A DNA stretch of 64,000 bases, taken from contig QZIM01000012.1 in NCBI GenBank assembly GCA_003599055.1, positions 1 through 64,000 on the forward strand. The letters run 5' to 3'. The DNA comes from Candidatus Woesearchaeota archaeon (GTDB taxonomy: Archaea > Nanobdellota > Nanobdellia > Woesearchaeales > ARS49). Position 1 is the first letter of the stretch, and each line of letters opens with the position of its first letter. The position numbers were made by a program, and so were the translations under genes. The notes below the pieces were generated by a model that searched no databases, was not told the origin of the DNA, and saw only the letters and a list, made by a program, of their open reading frames with translations. This document shows positions 17,647 through 28,209 of the stretch, one piece after another.

Positions 17647-18048
17647 ATGCAAGCGAACTTGTGTCCTGACTGTCTTTGTCCGTGTTTGGAAGTTGTTCTC
17701 AAAAAGGAGGGCAGGTATTCTTGCCCGTTGTGCGGCTGGCAGGGAAAGCTTGGCGGCAGGCCGCCCGTGTTTGTTTCGCAGGAGATGGAACGGGAAATGC
17801 AGGGAAAGCTCGCGCGAAAAAAGGCAGGGCAGTTGTATAACGTGCGCGTGTATGTTTCCACGCTGACCGCAAGGGGTGCAGGGCAGGTTGTCAAAGAGCT
17901 TATTTCGCTGTTTGGGAGCGAGCAGTATGCGGTTGATGGTGAGGGGAATCACCGGGTTTTGCGGGTTGAGTTGGGTGCAAAGCCGACGTCAATTTTTGTT
18001 GAGAAATTAAAGAAACTACAGGGCGTTATTGACGTGCAGGTTTTTTAG
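17647..18048 (+). CDS. zinc-ribbon protein of unknown function
   Basis: CPDCLCPCLEVV…YSCPLCGWQGKLGGRPP. Confidence 0.6.
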   Translation: MQANLCPDCLCPCLEVVLKKEGRYSCPLCGWQGKLGGRPPVFVSQEMEREMQGKLARKKAGQLYNVRVYVSTLTARGAGQVVKELISLFGSEQYAVDGEGNHRVLRVELGAKPTSIFVEKLKKLQGVIDVQVF

Positions 18049-18133
18049 GTGCACAGGACAAATGGTATGAACGTACCGCAGTGAATAAATGCTTAAATAG
18101 TCTTGTGCGGATGGTTTGCGCGAGGTGGTGTGA

Positions 18134-18520
18134 ATGGAAAAAAATCTTGCAAAGTATGGTCCGCTTCCGCTGCGCGTGATGCTGGGAGTTATTTTTCTCG
18201 TGCCGGGCGTAATGAAGCTGCTCGACCCAAGTATGCCGACGGGAATGTTGGCGGGTTTGGGCTTTCCTGCAGCCGCAGCGTGGGCGTGGCTCCTTATCGC
18301 AGTTGAGATTGTGGGCGGCGTGCTGCTGCTTGTTGGCTGGAAGATAAAGTATGCAGTCTTGCCCCTTATGGTGATTTTGCTGGTTGCAACCGTGCTCGTG
18401 CACATTCCGAGTGTTGCGCAAAACCCGCAGAATGTGATGGCGGTGCTGTTCCACGTGCTTGGTGTCGCGGGCCTTCTGAGCTTGTTCTTTACGGGCGCAG
18501 GCGCAGTTGCGATTGAGTGA
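18134..18520 (+). CDS. DoxX-family membrane protein
   Basis: PLPLRVMLGVIFLVPGVMKL…AWAWLLIAVEIVGGVLLLVG. Confidence 0.75.
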   Translation: MEKNLAKYGPLPLRVMLGVIFLVPGVMKLLDPSMPTGMLAGLGFPAAAAWAWLLIAVEIVGGVLLLVGWKIKYAVLPLMVILLVATVLVHIPSVAQNPQNVMAVLFHVLGVAGLLSLFFTGAGAVAIE

Positions 18521-18541
18521 TTTTTTCTTATTTTCTTTTTT

Positions 18542-19141
18542 TTAGAAGAAAATATCTTCTTTGGAAAACCGTATTTTTGGCCGTTGTTCATCCGCAGCGT
18601 ATCCTATGGGCATCACTGCAGTCGGGATGAGATTTTTTGGCAGGTTGAGTATTTTTGTGTATGCTGCAGGGTCGAACCCTTCCATTGGGCAGGAGTCGAA
18701 TCCGAGGAATTTTGCGCCAAGAAGCCCGTTTTCAAGGGCAAGGTATGTCTGGCGTTGCGCCCAGGCGAGTTTTTGCGCATCATTCATTCCTGCAATAAAA
18801 GGAGTAATATAGCCCATAAGCGCAGTGACGCTCTCTTTTGGAACGCCTGCAAGGAGCATTGCGGATTCAAGTTTTTTTGCTACGGCAGCAAGGTCGGTGT
18901 TCGCGCAAAAGACAAGGACGTGGCTTGCTGTGCGTATCTGTTCTTGGTTCCAGCTTGCGGGAAAGAGCACGTCTTTGGTTTGCTGGTCGCTGATGATTTT
19001 GATTTTCCACGGCTGGAGGTTAAATGAGCTTGGCGCGTATCGGATAAGGTCAAGCAGTTCGTCAACGTGTGCGTGCGGAAGCGGTTTTCCGTTGAATTTT
19101 TTGGTCGCATATCTGCTCATGACGAGTTCTTTGAAGTTCAT
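18542..19141 (-). CDS. nitroreductase-family protein
   Basis: MSRYATKKFNGKPLP, YAPSSFNLQPWKI, FLGFDSCPMEGFDP motifs. Confidence 0.9.
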   Translation of the reverse strand: MNFKELVMSRYATKKFNGKPLPHAHVDELLDLIRYAPSSFNLQPWKIKIISDQQTKDVLFPASWNQEQIRTASHVLVFCANTDLAAVAKKLESAMLLAGVPKESVTALMGYITPFIAGMNDAQKLAWAQRQTYLALENGLLGAKFLGFDSCPMEGFDPAAYTKILNLPKNLIPTAVMPIGYAADEQRPKIRFSKEDIFF

Positions 19142-19266
19142 TGTAATTCCTCCGTCCCAGTTAATATCGGATAACCGATACTATTTAATGGTTTCGGTTG
19201 GTGAATCAATAGGACCATTCTCAAATAGTAACAACTGTTTAAAAAGCAGAGAGACTGGGCAAACGT

Positions 19267-19836
19267 ATGGGCTGGGAAGAATCGTGGGAACTCATTATGG
19301 GGCAGTTCTGGGCGCTGGTTCGGGCGCCGTTGGACGTTCCTGAGTTATGGTGGGTACTCGCGCCGCTTATTGCAGTCACACTGATTATGACCTTGTACTT
19401 CGGAAAGTATTTCCGCGAGGAATTGGGCTGGAATACTGCGCTCGGGAACAGCGTTGTTCTGTTTTTTGTGGGGATTGACCTTTTGCGCACCCTTGTTCAG
19501 ATGACGGACTCGTTATATTTGCTTGCCCTGCACCCGATAAAAGTCGTGTTTATTCTTGCGGTGATGTGCGAGGCAATGCTGATGGCACGGCTTGCATTCC
19601 GGCACGCGATTCCGTCAAAGGTGATGTTTTTTATCGCGCAGCCCGTATCGGTAAACGTGCAGGCGTATGTTGCGGCGGTGATAGTGTACACAAACGCAGT
19701 GCCTGACCGGTTCCTGCTTGGTGCGGCAGTGTTGCTGTTTTTGGTCATTTTTGCCGCGTTGCGGGTTGTACAGGAGGCAGAGCATTTGCTCTACAGGTAT
19801 CATTTCAGGGGAGAGAAACGTGCGAAGAGCCGTTAA
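19267..19836 (+). CDS. membrane protein
   Basis: Multiple hydrophobic segments; overlaps MscS gene start. Confidence 0.6.
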   Translation: MGWEESWELIMGQFWALVRAPLDVPELWWVLAPLIAVTLIMTLYFGKYFREELGWNTALGNSVVLFFVGIDLLRTLVQMTDSLYLLALHPIKVVFILAVMCEAMLMARLAFRHAIPSKVMFFIAQPVSVNVQAYVAAVIVYTNAVPDRFLLGAAVLLFLVIFAALRVVQEAEHLLYRYHFRGEKRAKSR

Positions 19837-20758
19837 TTTGGGGGTGTTTGCGGGCGCTGCGCTTGCTGCGTTTTTGGTTGCGACGTGGTTTCCGCACCCG
19901 TCCTCGGAAAAGCTGTTCTATACGCTTGTTGCGCTTGTTATTTCATACGGTTTCTTCCGCGCGATTGTCGAGCCGCTCGTGGGCAGGAGGCTGAAGGATA
20001 ACAAGGCAAGGTATGGGTTTAGGAAATCGATTGCAATTGTGTGCTGGACGGTCTTTGGCATTGTCACCTTGCGCATTTGGATTATCAACCCGCAGGCGCT
20101 CCTTGTGGCATACGGTCTTGTTGGCGCGGGAGTTGCGGTTGCCCTGCAGGATTTATTCAGGAATTTTGTGGGCGGGATTATTATTTACGTGACAAACGTG
20201 TACCGCGCGGGCGACCGGGTAGAGATTAATCACGAGTATGGGGACGTGATTGACGTGGGGTTGATGTATACAACGTTTATGGAGATTAAGGAGTGGGTTG
20301 GCGGGGACCAGGCAACGGGCCGGCTTTGCGTGATTCCGAACGGGCATATTTTGTCGTACACGATTCACAATTATACAAAAGAGCACAGTTTTATTTGGGA
20401 TGAGCTGATGATTCCGATAACGTACGACAGTGATTTTGTGCGGGCGCGGGAGTGCATAACGCGGGTGCTGAAGGAAGAGACGGAAAAGCTCTCGGGCGAT
20501 GCCGTGCGGCAAATGGCGCATATGGAGCAGAAGTATTACTTTTCGCGAAGGGAAGTTGAGCCGATGGTGTTCCTTACGCTCACGGATAATTGGGTGCAGC
20601 TCAATGTGCGCTATATCACGAGTGTGCGTGAGCGCAGGTTTATGCATAACGCGGTCAGCGAGGGGATTCTGAAAGCGCTAAGGAAGGAAAAGAAGGTTAA
20701 GATTGCATCGCAGACCGTGAGCGTGGTTGGTTTTCCTGATGTGCGGCTAAAGAAGTAA
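19820..20758 (+). CDS. MscS-family mechanosensitive channel
   Basis: GLVGAGVAVALQDLFRNFVGGIIIYVTNVYRAGDRVEI motif; GTG start within ORF 19718-20758. Confidence 0.85.
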   Translation: MRRAVNLGVFAGAALAAFLVATWFPHPSSEKLFYTLVALVISYGFFRAIVEPLVGRRLKDNKARYGFRKSIAIVCWTVFGIVTLRIWIINPQALLVAYGLVGAGVAVALQDLFRNFVGGIIIYVTNVYRAGDRVEINHEYGDVIDVGLMYTTFMEIKEWVGGDQATGRLCVIPNGHILSYTIHNYTKEHSFIWDELMIPITYDSDFVRARECITRVLKEETEKLSGDAVRQMAHMEQKYYFSRREVEPMVFLTLTDNWVQLNVRYITSVRERRFMHNAVSEGILKALRKEKKVKIASQTVSVVGFPDVRLKK

Positions 20759-20815
20759 GCGCCACTGGACTTCTATCTATAAGCTTTATAAAGGGTTGCC
20801 GGAAACTTTTCAAAT

Positions 20816-22750
20816 ATGCAGTTTACCTTATCGTCGAAGTTCAAGCCGGCAGGAGGGCAGCCGCAAGCGATTAAGCTGCTCGTTGAGGGGCTAAAGAAGC
20901 ACCCGATGCAGACGTTGCTTGGAATTACGGGCAGCGGAAAGACGTTTGTGATGGCAAACGTGATTGAGCAGTATCAAAAGCCGACGCTCGTCCTTGCGCA
21001 CAACAAGACGCTTGCAGCGCAGTTGTACGCAGAGCTAAAAGAGTTATTTCCGGAAAACCGCGTTGAATACTTCATCAGCTATTACGACTATTACCAGCCG
21101 GAAAGTTATCTGCCGACCACGGATACTTATATTGAGAAGGATGCGCAGATTAATCAGCAAATTGAGAAAATGCGCCTGAAGGCAACGAGCAGTCTTCTTG
21201 CAAGAAGTGATGTCATTATTGTTTCCTCAATATCCTGTATTTACGGCCTTGGGGACCCGGGCGATTTTTCGCAATTGTCCGTCCTTTTGAAAAAGGGTGC
21301 GCAAATGAAAAGGCAGGACCTGATTTCTCAGCTGGTGAAGATGCAGTATGAGCGAAACGACCAAGCGGTTGAGCCGGGCAAGTTTCGCGTGCGTGGCGAT
21401 GTGATTGATGTGATTCCTGCATATGATGACCGTATTGTGCGCTGCGAATTGTTTGGCGACACGATTGACCGTATTGACGAGATTGACCCAATTACCGGCG
21501 AATTGATTGCAAGCGTGGATGAATTGCGCGTGTTTCCGGCAAAGCAGTTCGTCGTGGCGGATGAGAAGCAGGAGCGTGCAGTCGAGGCGATTAAGGAGGA
21601 GCTCAAAGAGCATTTGCCGACGTTGCCTCCGCTTGAGCAGGAGCGGCTTCGCCGCCGGGTGAAATACGACCTTGAGATGATGCAGGAAGTGGGCTATTGT
21701 CCCGGGATTGAGAATTACAGCAGGCATTTTGACGGGCGGGCTCCCGGAACGCCGCCGTTTTGCCTGCTGAACTATTTTCCGGATGATTTTTTGCTGATTA
21801 TTGATGAGAGCCATCAGACTTTGCCGCAGGCGCACGCAATGTACAAGGGTGATTTTGCGCGGAAGAAAAACTTGGTTGATTTTGGGTTTCGCCTGCCGTG
21901 CGCGTTTGACAACCGCCCGCTGAAGTTTGATGAGTTTGAGCAGTTTTTCCGGCACGTGATTTTTGTGAGCGCAACGCCTGCGGAGTACGAGCTGAAAAAG
22001 TCAGGGCAGGTTGCCGAGCTTATCATTCGGCCGACGGGACTGCTCGACCCATTGGTCGAGGTGCGTCCGATTCAGGGGCAAATAAAGGACCTGATTCGTG
22101 AAATCAATCAGGCGGTCAGGCGCGAGGGGCGTGTTCTTGTAACGACGCTCACGAAAAAGATGGCAGAGGACCTCACTGATTTTCTTTCAAAAGAGGGCAT
22201 TCGCGTGCGGTATATGCATTCGGAAATTGAGAGTTTGGACCGAATAGAGATTATCAGGCAGTTGCGCGCGGGCGAGTTTGACGTGCTTGTGGGGATTAAT
22301 TTGCTCAGGGAAGGCCTTGATTTGCCGGAAGTCAGCGTGGTTGCAATTTTGGATGCGGACAAGGAAGGGTTTTTGCGGAACGAGCGCAGTCTCATTCAGA
22401 CCATAGGCAGGGCCGCGCGAAATGTGGACGGGCGCGTGATTATGTATGCGGACGTGATGACAGAATCAATGCAGCGGGCGATTGATATCACGCGAAAAAG
22501 GCGCGCGGCGCAGGAAGAGTTCAATAGGAAAAGCGGGATTGTGCCGCGCCAGATTCAAAAGCCGGTTGCGCAAAAGACAAGGGAACTGAAGGGAATTAAG
22601 CATTTGTCCCGGTCTGATGTTTTGAAAAGGATTGCCGATATTGATGCGCAGATGCGAAGGGCTGCAGAGGAGCTTCAGTTTGAGAAGGCAATTGAGCTTC
22701 GGGATGCATTGCGGCTCTTGCAGGAACAGGCGGGTGACGCAAATGATTGA
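20816..22750 (+). CDS. uvrB: excinuclease ABC subunit B
   Basis: [63 protein letters not shown]. Confidence 0.98.
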   Translation: MQFTLSSKFKPAGGQPQAIKLLVEGLKKHPMQTLLGITGSGKTFVMANVIEQYQKPTLVLAHNKTLAAQLYAELKELFPENRVEYFISYYDYYQPESYLPTTDTYIEKDAQINQQIEKMRLKATSSLLARSDVIIVSSISCIYGLGDPGDFSQLSVLLKKGAQMKRQDLISQLVKMQYERNDQAVEPGKFRVRGDVIDVIPAYDDRIVRCELFGDTIDRIDEIDPITGELIASVDELRVFPAKQFVVADEKQERAVEAIKEELKEHLPTLPPLEQERLRRRVKYDLEMMQEVGYCPGIENYSRHFDGRAPGTPPFCLLNYFPDDFLLIIDESHQTLPQAHAMYKGDFARKKNLVDFGFRLPCAFDNRPLKFDEFEQFFRHVIFVSATPAEYELKKSGQVAELIIRPTGLLDPLVEVRPIQGQIKDLIREINQAVRREGRVLVTTLTKKMAEDLTDFLSKEGIRVRYMHSEIESLDRIEIIRQLRAGEFDVLVGINLLREGLDLPEVSVVAILDADKEGFLRNERSLIQTIGRAARNVDGRVIMYADVMTESMQRAIDITRKRRAAQEEFNRKSGIVPRQIQKPVAQKTRELKGIKHLSRSDVLKRIADIDAQMRRAAEELQFEKAIELRDALRLLQEQAGDAND

Positions 22751-25589
22751 CCGGATTATTGTGCGCGGTGCGCGGGAGCATAACCTCAAGAATATCACGG
22801 TTGAGATGCCAAGGGAGAAGTTCATCGTGATAACCGGCCTTTCCGGCTCGGGAAAGTCGACGCTTGCGTTTGACACGATTTATGCGGAAGGCCAGCGAAG
22901 GTATGTTGAGTCTCTTTCCGCGTACGCTCGGCAGTTTTTGGGGCTGATGAATAAGCCGGATGTGGACAGTATTGAGGGGCTGAGCCCTGCAATCAGTATT
23001 GAGCAAAAGACCACAAGCAAGAACCCGCGCTCAACCGTGGGGACAGTGACGGAGATTTATGATTATTTGCGCCTTTTGTTTGCGCGCGTGGGAACGATTC
23101 ATTGCCCGCAGTGTGACAGCCGAATTAAGCCGCAGAGTGCGGAAAATATTGTGAACCTCATTATGGCTGAGCCGGGAAAGGAGCTCTTGGTTTGCGCGCC
23201 CGTTGTGCGGAGTATGAAGGGGACGCACGAGAAGGTTTTCGAGGAATTGCAAAAGGACGGTTTTGCGCGGGTGCGCGTGGATGGGAAAGTGCTTCGCACA
23301 GATGATGCAAAGGCAGAAAAGCTCGGCCGGTATGAAAAGCATTGGATTGAGGCAGTGGTTGACCGCGTGAAAGTTGAAGAGGATAACCGGCACCGAATTA
23401 CTGAGGCGGTTGAGCAGGCATTGCATAAGGGAAAAGGGACTATCATTGTTGTTGATGCAAACGCGAAAAATGAGGGGAAGGAAATCAGCCGTTCTGCATT
23501 TGAGACGGTGTATTCAAGCTTTGGCGCCTGTCCAAACCACCCGCAGGTTGTGTTCGAGCAGCTTGAGCCGCGGATGTTCTCGTTTAACAGCCCGTTTGGC
23601 GCGTGCCAATCCTGCCTTGGGCTTGGCGAGCATATGGAGATTTCACCTGACCTGCTTATCCCGAATCCGGAGAAAAGTATTATGGACGGGGCGCTTGCAA
23701 TTTACGGCAAGATTGACCTGCAGTGGCGTGCGCAGCAAATCGCAGTGGTCGGCAAAAAGTTCGGCTTTGATGTGTTTATGCCAATCAAAAAGTTCACAAA
23801 AAAACAGTTGGATGTTCTTTTGTACGGGACAAAGGAAAGTATTTCGGGCAGGTGGAGTACGGGTGCAAGTATGCGGATGGATGATGGCTGGGAGGGCGTG
23901 ATTCCCCAGACAATGCGGCTCTATAAGCAGACGGAAAGCGAATGGAGGAAGGAAGAGATTGAGAAGTATATGACGGCAAAGCCGTGCCTTGCGTGTAAGG
24001 GGAGACGGCTTAAGGAGACGATTCTTGCGGTAAAGATTTTGGGAATGTCAATCATTGACGTGACTGATTTGAGTATTGAGCGCGCGGTCGGCTTTTTTGG
24101 CGCGCTGCCGAAAAAGTTAAGTGAAAAGGAGATGCACATTGCGCGGCAGGTGCTCAAGGAAATTGGTGACCGTCTTGGGTTTTTGCACAATGTCGGGCTT
24201 GGGTATCTCTCACTTTCGCGCAGCGCAAGGACGCTGTCAGGAGGGGAGGCGCAGCGTATTCGCTTGGCAACGCAGATAGGGGCGAATTTGATGGGTGTTC
24301 TGTATATTCTGGATGAGCCGAGTATCGGGCTGCACCAAAGGGATAATGAGAAGCTGATTCATACGCTGCACAAGCTGCGTGATTTGGGTAATACGCTGAT
24401 TGTGGTCGAGCACGATGAGGATACGATTCGCGCGGCAGACTACTTAATTGATATGGGTCCCGGCGCAGGCGTTGAGGGAGGCCATATTTGCGCAAAGGGA
24501 ACACCGGGAGAAGTGGAGAAGAACAAGGCGTCAATTACGGGAAAATATTTGAGCGGGCAGGTGAAAATAGAGGTGCCAAAGTTGCGCAGGGCGCCAAAAG
24601 AGTGGCTTTCAGTTATCGGCGCAGAGGAAAATAACCTGAAAAAAGTGACGGTGAAGTTTCCGACCGGGGTGTTGTGCGGGATTACCGGGGTGAGCGGGAG
24701 CGGAAAATCAACGCTGATGAACCAAACAGTAGTTCCGCTGCTCAAGAAAAAGTTCGGGCAGGTTCCGGGGAAGATTGGCGCGGTAAAGGACATCGTTGTG
24801 CCTGAATCGGTTGATAATGTTATTGTGATTGACCAGGACCCGATTGGGCGCACGCCGCGCTCAAACCCGGCGACGTACACAAAACTATTTGATGACATTC
24901 GGGAGATTTTTGCGGGAACAAAAGAGGCGCGCGCAAGAGGATACAGGGAAGGCAGGTTCTCGTTTAACGTGAAGGGCGGGCGTTGCGAGAAATGCCAGGG
25001 CGACGGCGTGATTAAAATCGAGATGAATTTCCTGCCTGACGTGTACGTTCCGTGCGAGGATTGCAAGGGCAAGCGGTACAATCGGGAAACGCTTGCAGTA
25101 ACGTATAAGGACAAGTGTATTGCGGACGTGCTCGAGATGAATGTTCTTGAGGCGCTTCGGTTCTTTGAGAATCACCCGTCGATTATGCGCAAGCTGCAGT
25201 TGCTTGCGGATGTGGGGCTAACCTACATTACGCTCGGGCAGAGTTCAACGACGTTGTCAGGAGGCGAAAGCCAGCGCATCAAGCTTACGCGGGAATTGGC
25301 AAAGTCAAGGAAGGGAAGCACGCTCTACTTGCTTGATGAGCCGACAACCGGGCTGCATTTTGAGGATGTGCGCAAATTGATTCTCGTGCTGAACCGGTTG
25401 GTTGATAAGGGAAACAGCGTGTTTGTGATTGAGCACAATTTGGACGTGGTAAAGTCCTGTGATTACGTGATTGATTTGGGTCCTGAGGGCGGTGATGCGG
25501 GCGGCGAGGTGATTGCAAAGGGAACTCCGGAAGAGGTGGCAAAGGCAGAGGGTTCGCACACGGGCAGGTTCCTGCGCAGGTTGTTATGA
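22743..25589 (+). CDS. uvrA: excinuclease ABC subunit A
   Basis: [35 protein letters not shown]; two ABC signatures; CxxC zinc motifs; start at ATG overlapping uvrB stop. Confidence 0.98.
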   Translation: MIDRIIVRGAREHNLKNITVEMPREKFIVITGLSGSGKSTLAFDTIYAEGQRRYVESLSAYARQFLGLMNKPDVDSIEGLSPAISIEQKTTSKNPRSTVGTVTEIYDYLRLLFARVGTIHCPQCDSRIKPQSAENIVNLIMAEPGKELLVCAPVVRSMKGTHEKVFEELQKDGFARVRVDGKVLRTDDAKAEKLGRYEKHWIEAVVDRVKVEEDNRHRITEAVEQALHKGKGTIIVVDANAKNEGKEISRSAFETVYSSFGACPNHPQVVFEQLEPRMFSFNSPFGACQSCLGLGEHMEISPDLLIPNPEKSIMDGALAIYGKIDLQWRAQQIAVVGKKFGFDVFMPIKKFTKKQLDVLLYGTKESISGRWSTGASMRMDDGWEGVIPQTMRLYKQTESEWRKEEIEKYMTAKPCLACKGRRLKETILAVKILGMSIIDVTDLSIERAVGFFGALPKKLSEKEMHIARQVLKEIGDRLGFLHNVGLGYLSLSRSARTLSGGEAQRIRLATQIGANLMGVLYILDEPSIGLHQRDNEKLIHTLHKLRDLGNTLIVVEHDEDTIRAADYLIDMGPGAGVEGGHICAKGTPGEVEKNKASITGKYLSGQVKIEVPKLRRAPKEWLSVIGAEENNLKKVTVKFPTGVLCGITGVSGSGKSTLMNQTVVPLLKKKFGQVPGKIGAVKDIVVPESVDNVIVIDQDPIGRTPRSNPATYTKLFDDIREIFAGTKEARARGYREGRFSFNVKGGRCEKCQGDGVIKIEMNFLPDVYVPCEDCKGKRYNRETLAVTYKDKCIADVLEMNVLEALRFFENHPSIMRKLQLLADVGLTYITLGQSSTTLSGGESQRIKLTRELAKSRKGSTLYLLDEPTTGLHFEDVRKLILVLNRLVDKGNSVFVIEHNLDVVKSCDYVIDLGPEGGDAGGEVIAKGTPEEVAKAEGSHTGRFLRRLL

Positions 25590-27169
25590 TTGATTGGAGA
25601 ACGCTCCCGCAAAGCCCGGGGGTGTATTTGTTTAAGGGTACCAAAGGCGAAGTGATTTATGTCGGGAAGGCGGCGCGCCTGCGCGCGCGGGTGGCAAGTT
25701 ATTTTCAAAAAAGCGCGAAGTCGCCGAAGACAGAAGTGCTCGTGCGAAGCATTCAGGACATTGATTTTATCGTGGTGGGAAGCGAAGTTGAGGCGCTTTT
25801 GCTCGAAAATAAGCTGATTAAGCAATACTCGCCAAAGTACAACATCAGTCTGAAGGACAGTAAGACCTATGCATATATTTGCATAACGGACGAGGAATTC
25901 CCGCGGATTCTGACGGTACGGAAACGCGGAAAGAAAGGGACCTATTTTGGTCCGTACACGGATGGTTTTGCGCGCGTGCAGCTGATTGCCCTTGCCGTTC
26001 GGATTTTTCAATTGCGAGTATGTAAGACGATGCCCAAGCGTGCCTGCCTGAATTATCATATCGGGCTGTGCTCCGCTCCCTGTATACACAATGTAAGCAG
26101 GGAAGAATATCTGCGTCAAGTTGAGGGCGCGGTTCGTTTTCTGAAGGGCGACTCGGGTTGGGTTGAGGAGTTGCTGAGAAAGGAAATGGATGCGGCGGCA
26201 AAGTCACTGCAGTTCGAGCTCGCACTGGAAAAAAGAAGGCAGCTTGAGTCGCTTGAAGTTTTGCGGCAGCGGCAAAGTGTTGACCGGTATCGGGAGTTTG
26301 ATGAGGACGTCATTGCGTTTGTTGAGAACGGGGTGAAAGGATATGTTGAGCTTTTGGCGGTGAGGAAGGGAGTTATTTCAGGGAAAAAGCAGTTCACGTT
26401 TGAGTTGCAGGATGACTTGCTGCAATCGTTTATCAAGACGTATTATGCGGACACGGTTCCTCCGCAGGAGATTTTGCTGAGTGAGGCGTGTTGGGCGGAT
26501 GATGCGGAGAAGGCGTCAATTGAGCAGTATTTGGAGGAGTTGCACGGAAAGAACGTGCGATTGGGAGTTCCGCAACGGGGTGACCGCCTCGCGCTCATCG
26601 CCCTTGCCGAGAAGAATGCGCTTGCGCGCAGTGAGAATAAGGTTCTTGAGGAAATAAAGGAAAAGCTTCTCTTGCCGGGTTTGCCGGTCGTCATTGAGTG
26701 TTTTGATATGTCTAATCTTGGTCAGGAAGCGCTTGTTGGGGGAATGGTGCAGTGGGTGAACGGAAAGCCGAACAAGGCAGGATACCGCAGGTTTGCAATT
26801 AAGAGTTTCTCGGGAAAGAATGATGATTTTGCAAGTATGCGCGAGGTGGTGTTCAGAAGGTATCGGCAGCTGGTTCGCGAAAAGGCGGATTTACCTGATT
26901 TGATTATTGTTGATGGCGGGAGAGGGCAGCTTGAGAGCGCACTGTTTTCATTGAAAACGTTGGGGTTGAAAATCCCGGTTATCGCGCTGGCAAAGGAGCG
27001 TGAGGAGATTTATTTGCCGCACGAGCGCGAGCCGCTTCGGTTTAACCCGCAAGGTGAAATGATGCTTTTGCTGCGGGCGATTCGTGACAGCGTTCACCGG
27101 TTCGTGCTGAGCTACAACCGGAAGAAGCGAAGTATGCGTGTGCGTGATGAGATGTCGCAAGCTTCATAA
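25586..27169 (+). CDS. uvrC: excinuclease ABC subunit C
   Basis: PGVYLFKGTKGEVIYVGKAARLRARVASYF GIY-YIG domain; CFDMSNLGQEALVGGMV. Confidence 0.96.
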   Translation: MIDWRTLPQSPGVYLFKGTKGEVIYVGKAARLRARVASYFQKSAKSPKTEVLVRSIQDIDFIVVGSEVEALLLENKLIKQYSPKYNISLKDSKTYAYICITDEEFPRILTVRKRGKKGTYFGPYTDGFARVQLIALAVRIFQLRVCKTMPKRACLNYHIGLCSAPCIHNVSREEYLRQVEGAVRFLKGDSGWVEELLRKEMDAAAKSLQFELALEKRRQLESLEVLRQRQSVDRYREFDEDVIAFVENGVKGYVELLAVRKGVISGKKQFTFELQDDLLQSFIKTYYADTVPPQEILLSEACWADDAEKASIEQYLEELHGKNVRLGVPQRGDRLALIALAEKNALARSENKVLEEIKEKLLLPGLPVVIECFDMSNLGQEALVGGMVQWVNGKPNKAGYRRFAIKSFSGKNDDFASMREVVFRRYRQLVREKADLPDLIIVDGGRGQLESALFSLKTLGLKIPVIALAKEREEIYLPHEREPLRFNPQGEMMLLLRAIRDSVHRFVLSYNRKKRSMRVRDEMSQAS

Positions 27170-27191
27170 ATGCGGAGCGTATTGATATCCT

Positions 27192-27845
27192 GTGCTGGTT
27201 CAGTTTTGTGCGCCGTATGGGCAAGACGGGGATGCGGAAAGTCTTGATGAGGATTATCGTATTTCTGTTGCGTGTTTGGAAGACCGGTATCCTTCATCGG
27301 AACTTCTGGGAGACGGATTGCTTTCAGCGCCGCTTGAGGGGGTTTGGGAGTTGCGCGCCTTTCGGGACGGAGAGGGAAATACCGGCTCGCTTGTTCGGGT
27401 GCGTGCACGCATTGATGGTGGCCAAAGAGGGCTGCGGTCTTCTCTTGGGATTGGTGATTTTGGCAGGGGCGGGTCTGTTGATACGTATCAGGTTGATGCA
27501 AAAGGAGAGCTTGGTGAAGAGCTTGAGCTGATGGTTCGTTCGCTGTATGAGGCGGGCGCGGGGTATGACGAGGTTTCATCGCACGATTTTGAGGTGCGGG
27601 CACGAAGAGCTATCCATCCCCGCGTGAGGATGGATTTTTTCCGAAGGGCTGCGGAGCTTGAGTTTGCAAAGGGGCCGTTGAGAAATAATGAGCGGTTTGC
27701 AGCGCTTCTTAATGAGTGTCAGCTGCAGAGAGAATATGTGTCATCACTTGCGGGACTGGCGCACGACTCGCTTGTGGGCGTGGTTCCGTTTTATGCAAAT
27801 GCGCTTGCACGGCTGGCGCACTGGATTGCAAAATCAAGGAAGTAG
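27192..27845 (+). CDS. hypothetical protein
   Basis: 217-aa ORF after uvrC; no recognised motif. Confidence 0.5.
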   Translation: MLVQFCAPYGQDGDAESLDEDYRISVACLEDRYPSSELLGDGLLSAPLEGVWELRAFRDGEGNTGSLVRVRARIDGGQRGLRSSLGIGDFGRGGSVDTYQVDAKGELGEELELMVRSLYEAGAGYDEVSSHDFEVRARRAIHPRVRMDFFRRAAELEFAKGPLRNNERFAALLNECQLQREYVSSLAGLAHDSLVGVVPFYANALARLAHWIAKSRK

Positions 27846-27853
27846 GGAAAAAA

Positions 27854-28126
27854 TCAGCGGTACGCGGTTTCGCATCGCGCGTGGCAATAGCTGGTTCCGT
27901 CAAGGGCGAGGTCTGAACGCGCGTTGCATTCTGCTTTGCAGCGGTCAAGGGATGAGATAATCCACGCGGGCTGCTGGAGTTCTGGTTGAGAAACCGGCAC
28001 TGCCGCAGGCTCTTCTGAAACGATTGCGGCAGGTTCTTCAGGAAGCGGGATGGAAAGAAGCATACTGAGCGCAACGAGCGCGACAAGGGCAACAACGCCA
28101 AGAACGGTCACCTGTCCTCTTTTCAT
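27854..28126 (-). CDS. small secreted/membrane-anchored Cys-containing protein
   Basis: MKRGQVTVLGVVALVALVALSML hydrophobic N-terminus with a K/RGQVT motif; four Cys. Confidence 0.5.
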   Translation of the reverse strand: MKRGQVTVLGVVALVALVALSMLLSIPLPEEPAAIVSEEPAAVPVSQPELQQPAWIISSLDRCKAECNARSDLALDGTSYCHARCETAYR

Positions 28127-28209
28127 AAGGGGCAAGTGGTGAATCCCTGTTATAAACCTTTCTCTCGTGTGCAGTATGATTTAAAAAGCGAAGTCTGTTT
28201 TTTTGTCTG

